The position numbers and the translations under genes are program-made. Under the pieces are notes generated by a model. That model ran no database searches. It was not told where the DNA came from and saw only the letters and a list, made by a program, of their open reading frames with translations. 64,000 nucleotides of DNA from Marinobacter vinifirmus. Lineage in GTDB: Bacteria > Pseudomonadota > Gammaproteobacteria > Pseudomonadales > Oleiphilaceae. The first letter of the stretch is position 1; every line of letters starts with the position of its first letter. Location: contig NZ_NEFY01000011.1 of NCBI RefSeq assembly GCF_002258215.1, positions 1 through 64,000 of the forward strand, read 5' to 3'. Positions 60,131-64,000 of the stretch are shown here, piece by piece.

Positions 60131-61062
60131 CCGATACGCCCTCCCGGGCCCAAAAGCTGGCGTAGGGCGGCTGCCGGCTCTTCGCTGGTCATGATGGTGG
60201 CCGCCTGCACACCGGAGGTGCGAAAACAGTCTTCCAGCAGCCGTTCATGGGTGACAACCTTTTCCTGCCAGGCCTTTTTGAACGCGGGATTGGAGGCATC
60301 AAACCAGATCGGCCCTTCCGGCCCGGCCACCGCAAACTGGCCGCTGTCCGGCAGCTGTTTTTCCAGCGGATCCATAATGCGCAGGGCGCTGACGGTGTTA
60401 TGGCGGCCCAGGGCGCCGAGCAGGCTGGTGGTGTTATCGCTGATGTTCATGAAGTCGCTGATGATGAAAATCCGGCTGCCGGTATGGGCCACCCGCCGGG
60501 CTTCGGCCAGCGCTGTGTCCAGCCCGTGGTCGGGGGTCGAAGGCCGGGGTGGCACGTCCGGCTTGTGTTGGTGGCTGGCCAGGGTATCCAGCAGGCGCAG
60601 TACGGATTTCTTGCGCCGGGCCGGGCGCAGCACCTCCAGCTCCTGGTCATTAAATACCAGGCCACCCACCTGGTCGCCGGCCCACAGGGCCAGCCAGGCC
60701 AACAGCGCGGTAACCTGGGCGCAGCGCACCTGTTTGTAGGCACCGGTGCTGGCGAAGAACAGGGTCGGGCCCAGGTCGGCAATCAGCAGCACCGGCCGCT
60801 CCCGTTCTTCTTCGTAGAGTTTGGTGTGGGGTGACTGGCGCCGCGCCGTTACCCGCCAGTCAATGCTGCGGATATCGTCGCCGGGCTGGTATTGCCGCAC
60901 TTCGGCAAAGGTCATGCCGCGACCACGCTGGCGAGACTGGCGCAAGCCGGCCTGGCGCGAACGCACCGGGCGGGCAGAAGGCAGCTTCAGGGCCCTGGCG
61001 TCGGCTTGCAGCCGAACCAGTTCCGGCAGGGTGATGTGGGTTGCTGCGTTGCTCTGCGCCAT
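60127..61062 (-). CDS. DUF58 protein
   Basis: This 311-residue cytosolic protein contains the DUF58 core GRGMTFAEVRQYQPGDDIRSIDWRVTAR and a VWA-like fold with LLIADLGPTLFFAST. It is five bases after the MoxR gene and overlaps DUF4381. The MoxR-DUF58-VWA order is the conserved form of this operon. Confidence 0.92.
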   Translation of the reverse strand: MAQSNAATHITLPELVRLQADARALKLPSARPVRSRQAGLRQSRQRGRGMTFAEVRQYQPGDDIRSIDWRVTARRQSPHTKLYEEERERPVLLIADLGPTLFFASTGAYKQVRCAQVTALLAWLALWAGDQVGGLVFNDQELEVLRPARRKKSVLRLLDTLASHQHKPDVPPRPSTPDHGLDTALAEARRVAHTGSRIFIISDFMNISDNTTSLLGALGRHNTVSALRIMDPLEKQLPDSGQFAVAGPEGPIWFDASNPAFKKAWQEKVVTHERLLEDCFRTSGVQAATIMTSEEPAAALRQLLGPGGRIG

Positions 61063-61067
61063 GGTGT

Positions 61068-62030
<963 letters not shown>

Positions 62031-62193
62031 GGAATTCACTGCTCTCGGTTTTGAAGGTCCGGCGGCGCGGGTGTTTGCGCCCGTAGGTAGTTGCCGCAGT
62101 TTTGAGGTCTGGCCGGCAAAAATCAAGAGCTTGACTATGCTTATGTGACGATACCGTGATTACGTTTCTTTCACACAAAACCAGAGGTTGGAT

Positions 62194-64000
62194 ATGAATG
62201 CGCTGACAATTGCCAGCAAGGATCAGTTTTTCGAGCAACTGGCTGAAGCATTCGCAGACAAGCTTGCGAAAACCGAAGCCAGGAAGGTTGTAGAGTTCGC
62301 CAAGCAGCATTACGCCCACAGTCCCTTGGAAGAGCTTGTCAGCCGGCGCTTCTCGGACACCTATGGCGCGGTACTGGCGGCCTGGCAGTTCCTGCAGAAG
62401 CGCAGCGCCGAGGAAACCCCGGTTACCGTATTCAATCCGGACCTGGAAAGTGACGGCTGGCAGTCTACCCACTCGGTTATTTTTATCCTGCATCCGAACA
62501 TTCCGTTTTTGATCGACTCCCTGCGCATGGCCATCAACCGCCGGGAAATCGGTACCCACTCCATCCAGCATTCGATTCTGCAGGTGGAGCGAGACGGTAA
62601 CGGCAAGCTGAAGAAACTGCATTCGGCCAAGAAGTCGTCTGCGGCCTCCTACGAAGCATTGATCGTTCTGGAAATCGATCGCCACAGCGATCCGGCAGAC
62701 CTGCGGGGCCTGGAAGAAACCTTGCAATCGGTGCTGCACGAAGTGCGCATTGCCGTGGACGACTTCCCGATTGTGAAAGACAAGGTTAGTGAAATCCTGG
62801 GCGAACTGGATGCCACCACCGCCGGTATCAGCGAAGAAGACAAGGAAGAAGCCCGGGCGTTTCTGGGCTGGCTCACCGAAGACCACTTTACCTTCCTGGG
62901 CTACGACGAATACGACTTCGTCAAAGACAAGCAGGGCATGGCCGTGCGCCGGGTGGAAAACTCCGAGCTGGGTATCTTCCGGGTCAACAACGAACGCCCG
63001 GACAAGGTTCGCCTGAACGAGCTGCCCCAGCGCACCCGCCATGAAATGACCCGCACCGACGATATCTTCATCTTCGCCAAGTCGGCTCAGCGTTCGCGGG
63101 TTCACCGCCCGGCGTACCCGGACTACATCGCGGTGAAGAAGTTCAACAGCAAGGGTGAAGTGGTGGGTGAGCGCCGCTTCCTGGGCCTGTACACCGCCCG
63201 GGTATACAACGAGCGCCCGGACGAAATCCCGCTGCTGCGCCGCAAGTTCCAGACCGTAATGAAGCGTTCCGGCTTCATGCGTACCGACTACGCCGGCAAG
63301 GAACTGGAACAGATCCTGACCCTGTATCCGCGCGACGAGCTGTTCCAGATTGAAACCGAAGAGCTGCTGCGGGTGGCCAAGAGCATCCTGTACATCCAGG
63401 AACGCCGCCGCATCGAAATGTTCATGCGCGAAGACGTCTACGGCCAGTTTGTTACCTGCCTGGCCTTCTTCCCCCGGGACATCTACAACACCGAGCTGCG
63501 CCTGAAGGTAGAGCAGGTGTTGCTGGAGCGCCTGGAAGCGGAAGACATCGAGTTTGTTACCCACTTCTCCGAATCGCCACTGGCCCGGGTGCAGTTCACC
63601 ATCCGCGTGCCCCAGGTGGAGAACCGGCAGCTACCGCTGGCGGAAATCCGCGACCGGGTGATCGAGCTGGCCCAGTCCTGGAGTGAAGGCCTGGCCGAGG
63701 CCCTGCACGAAGCCTATGGCGAGGAGCGCGGCAACGAGTTCTACCGGGTATGGGCGGCTGGTTTCCCGGCCAGCTACACCGAGATGTTCTCGCCCCGTCG
63801 CGCCGCCATCGACCTGGACCACATTACCAAGGCGGCCAGCGCCGATGACCTGGCCATGAGTTTCTACCGGGCGCTGGAAGAAGACGACAGCACGCTGCAC
63901 TTCAAGCTGTTCTACCCGGACGAGCCGCTGCCGCTGTCGGATGTGATGCCCATCTTCGACAACCTGGGCTTCCGGGTTATTGGTGAGCATCCGTTTGAAG
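62194..64000 (+). CDS. gdhB: NAD-specific glutamate dehydrogenase, large type (partial, 5' part)
   Basis: The frame is open from ATG 62194 to the window edge, 602 residues. GNALTIASK-like opening, then THSVIFILHPNIPFLIDSLRMAINRR and HYAHSPLEEL match the N-terminal ACT-like region of the 180-kDa NAD glutamate dehydrogenases of Pseudomonas and Marinobacter (about 1600 residues). AGAGGTTGG precedes the start. The catalytic Rossmann part lies outside the window. It oxidises glutamate to 2-oxoglutarate and ammonia. Confidence 0.93.
   Translation, partial: MNALTIASKDQFFEQLAEAFADKLAKTEARKVVEFAKQHYAHSPLEELVSRRFSDTYGAVLAAWQFLQKRSAEETPVTVFNPDLESDGWQSTHSVIFILHPNIPFLIDSLRMAINRREIGTHSIQHSILQVERDGNGKLKKLHSAKKSSAASYEALIVLEIDRHSDPADLRGLEETLQSVLHEVRIAVDDFPIVKDKVSEILGELDATTAGISEEDKEEARAFLGWLTEDHFTFLGYDEYDFVKDKQGMAVRRVENSELGIFRVNNERPDKVRLNELPQRTRHEMTRTDDIFIFAKSAQRSRVHRPAYPDYIAVKKFNSKGEVVGERRFLGLYTARVYNERPDEIPLLRRKFQTVMKRSGFMRTDYAGKELEQILTLYPRDELFQIETEELLRVAKSILYIQERRRIEMFMREDVYGQFVTCLAFFPRDIYNTELRLKVEQVLLERLEAEDIEFVTHFSESPLARVQFTIRVPQVENRQLPLAEIRDRVIELAQSWSEGLAEALHEAYGEERGNEFYRVWAAGFPASYTEMFSPRRAAIDLDHITKAASADDLAMSFYRALEEDDSTLHFKLFYPDEPLPLSDVMPIFDNLGFRVIGEHPFE

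Overview
The window is a gammaproteobacterial chromosome segment that looks like Marinobacter or a close relative. The protein-coding part is GC-rich. A Pseudomonas-like lexA-sulA-hypothetical-DUF6586 block, a complete ccmABCDEFGHI cluster, a large NAD-type glutamate dehydrogenase, FleQ/FleN homologues and a DUF1329 lipid-binding-type protein all fit that group. The assignment comes from gene content and protein resemblance, not from a database search.

Layout. (1) 1-4946 is an accessory island ending at an initiator tRNA-Met gene (4947-5023, minus strand). It holds the tail of an MNT-type nucleotidyltransferase antitoxin, two tandem metallophosphatase genes that have both lost canonical metal ligands, a small acidic protein, an HD-domain protein, a tyrosine recombinase, an excisionase-like protein and a divergent XRE repressor with three evenly built operators. 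(2) 5278-11557 has an Mre11/Rad50-like pair, then a module of two roadblock/LC7 proteins, an unknown protein and an Arf/MglA-like GTPase. (3) 11571-26624 is an aromatic catabolism island: rhodanese, IclR regulator, mhpABCDFE for 3-(3-hydroxyphenyl)propionate, a DctPQM TRAP transporter, a DcaP-like porin, a TfdB-like flavin monooxygenase and its GntR regulator. The mhp and TRAP promoters carry the same operator at exactly the same distance from the same -10 box. (4) 26625-35862 has a glycine-riboswitch-like element in a convergent position, a voltage-sensor-like membrane protein without a pore, tamA-tamB, and an operon of amidoligase, class I glutamine amidotransferase and SIMPL protein. (5) 36032-43411 has lexA-sulA and neighbours, DUF1329, a divergent FleQ-like regulator, an HPt protein, uraA and upp. 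(6) 43558-47749 is a tightly overlapping three-gene operon: a FleN-like ATPase, a methyltransferase-GspE fusion and an orphan MoxR-type AAA+ ATPase. (7) 47876-55081 is the cytochrome c maturation operon. (8) 55071-62030 is a MoxR-DUF58-DUF4381-BatA-BatB/C-BatD operon on the minus strand. (9) 62194 to the end is the start of gdhB.

The strongest candidates for something undescribed are the 43558-47749 operon together with the FleQ-like regulator nearby, both of which show substitutions in catalytic or sigma54-contact motifs, and the roadblock/GTPase module at 9167-11557. The best-supported regulatory finding is the matched mhp/TRAP promoter pair.
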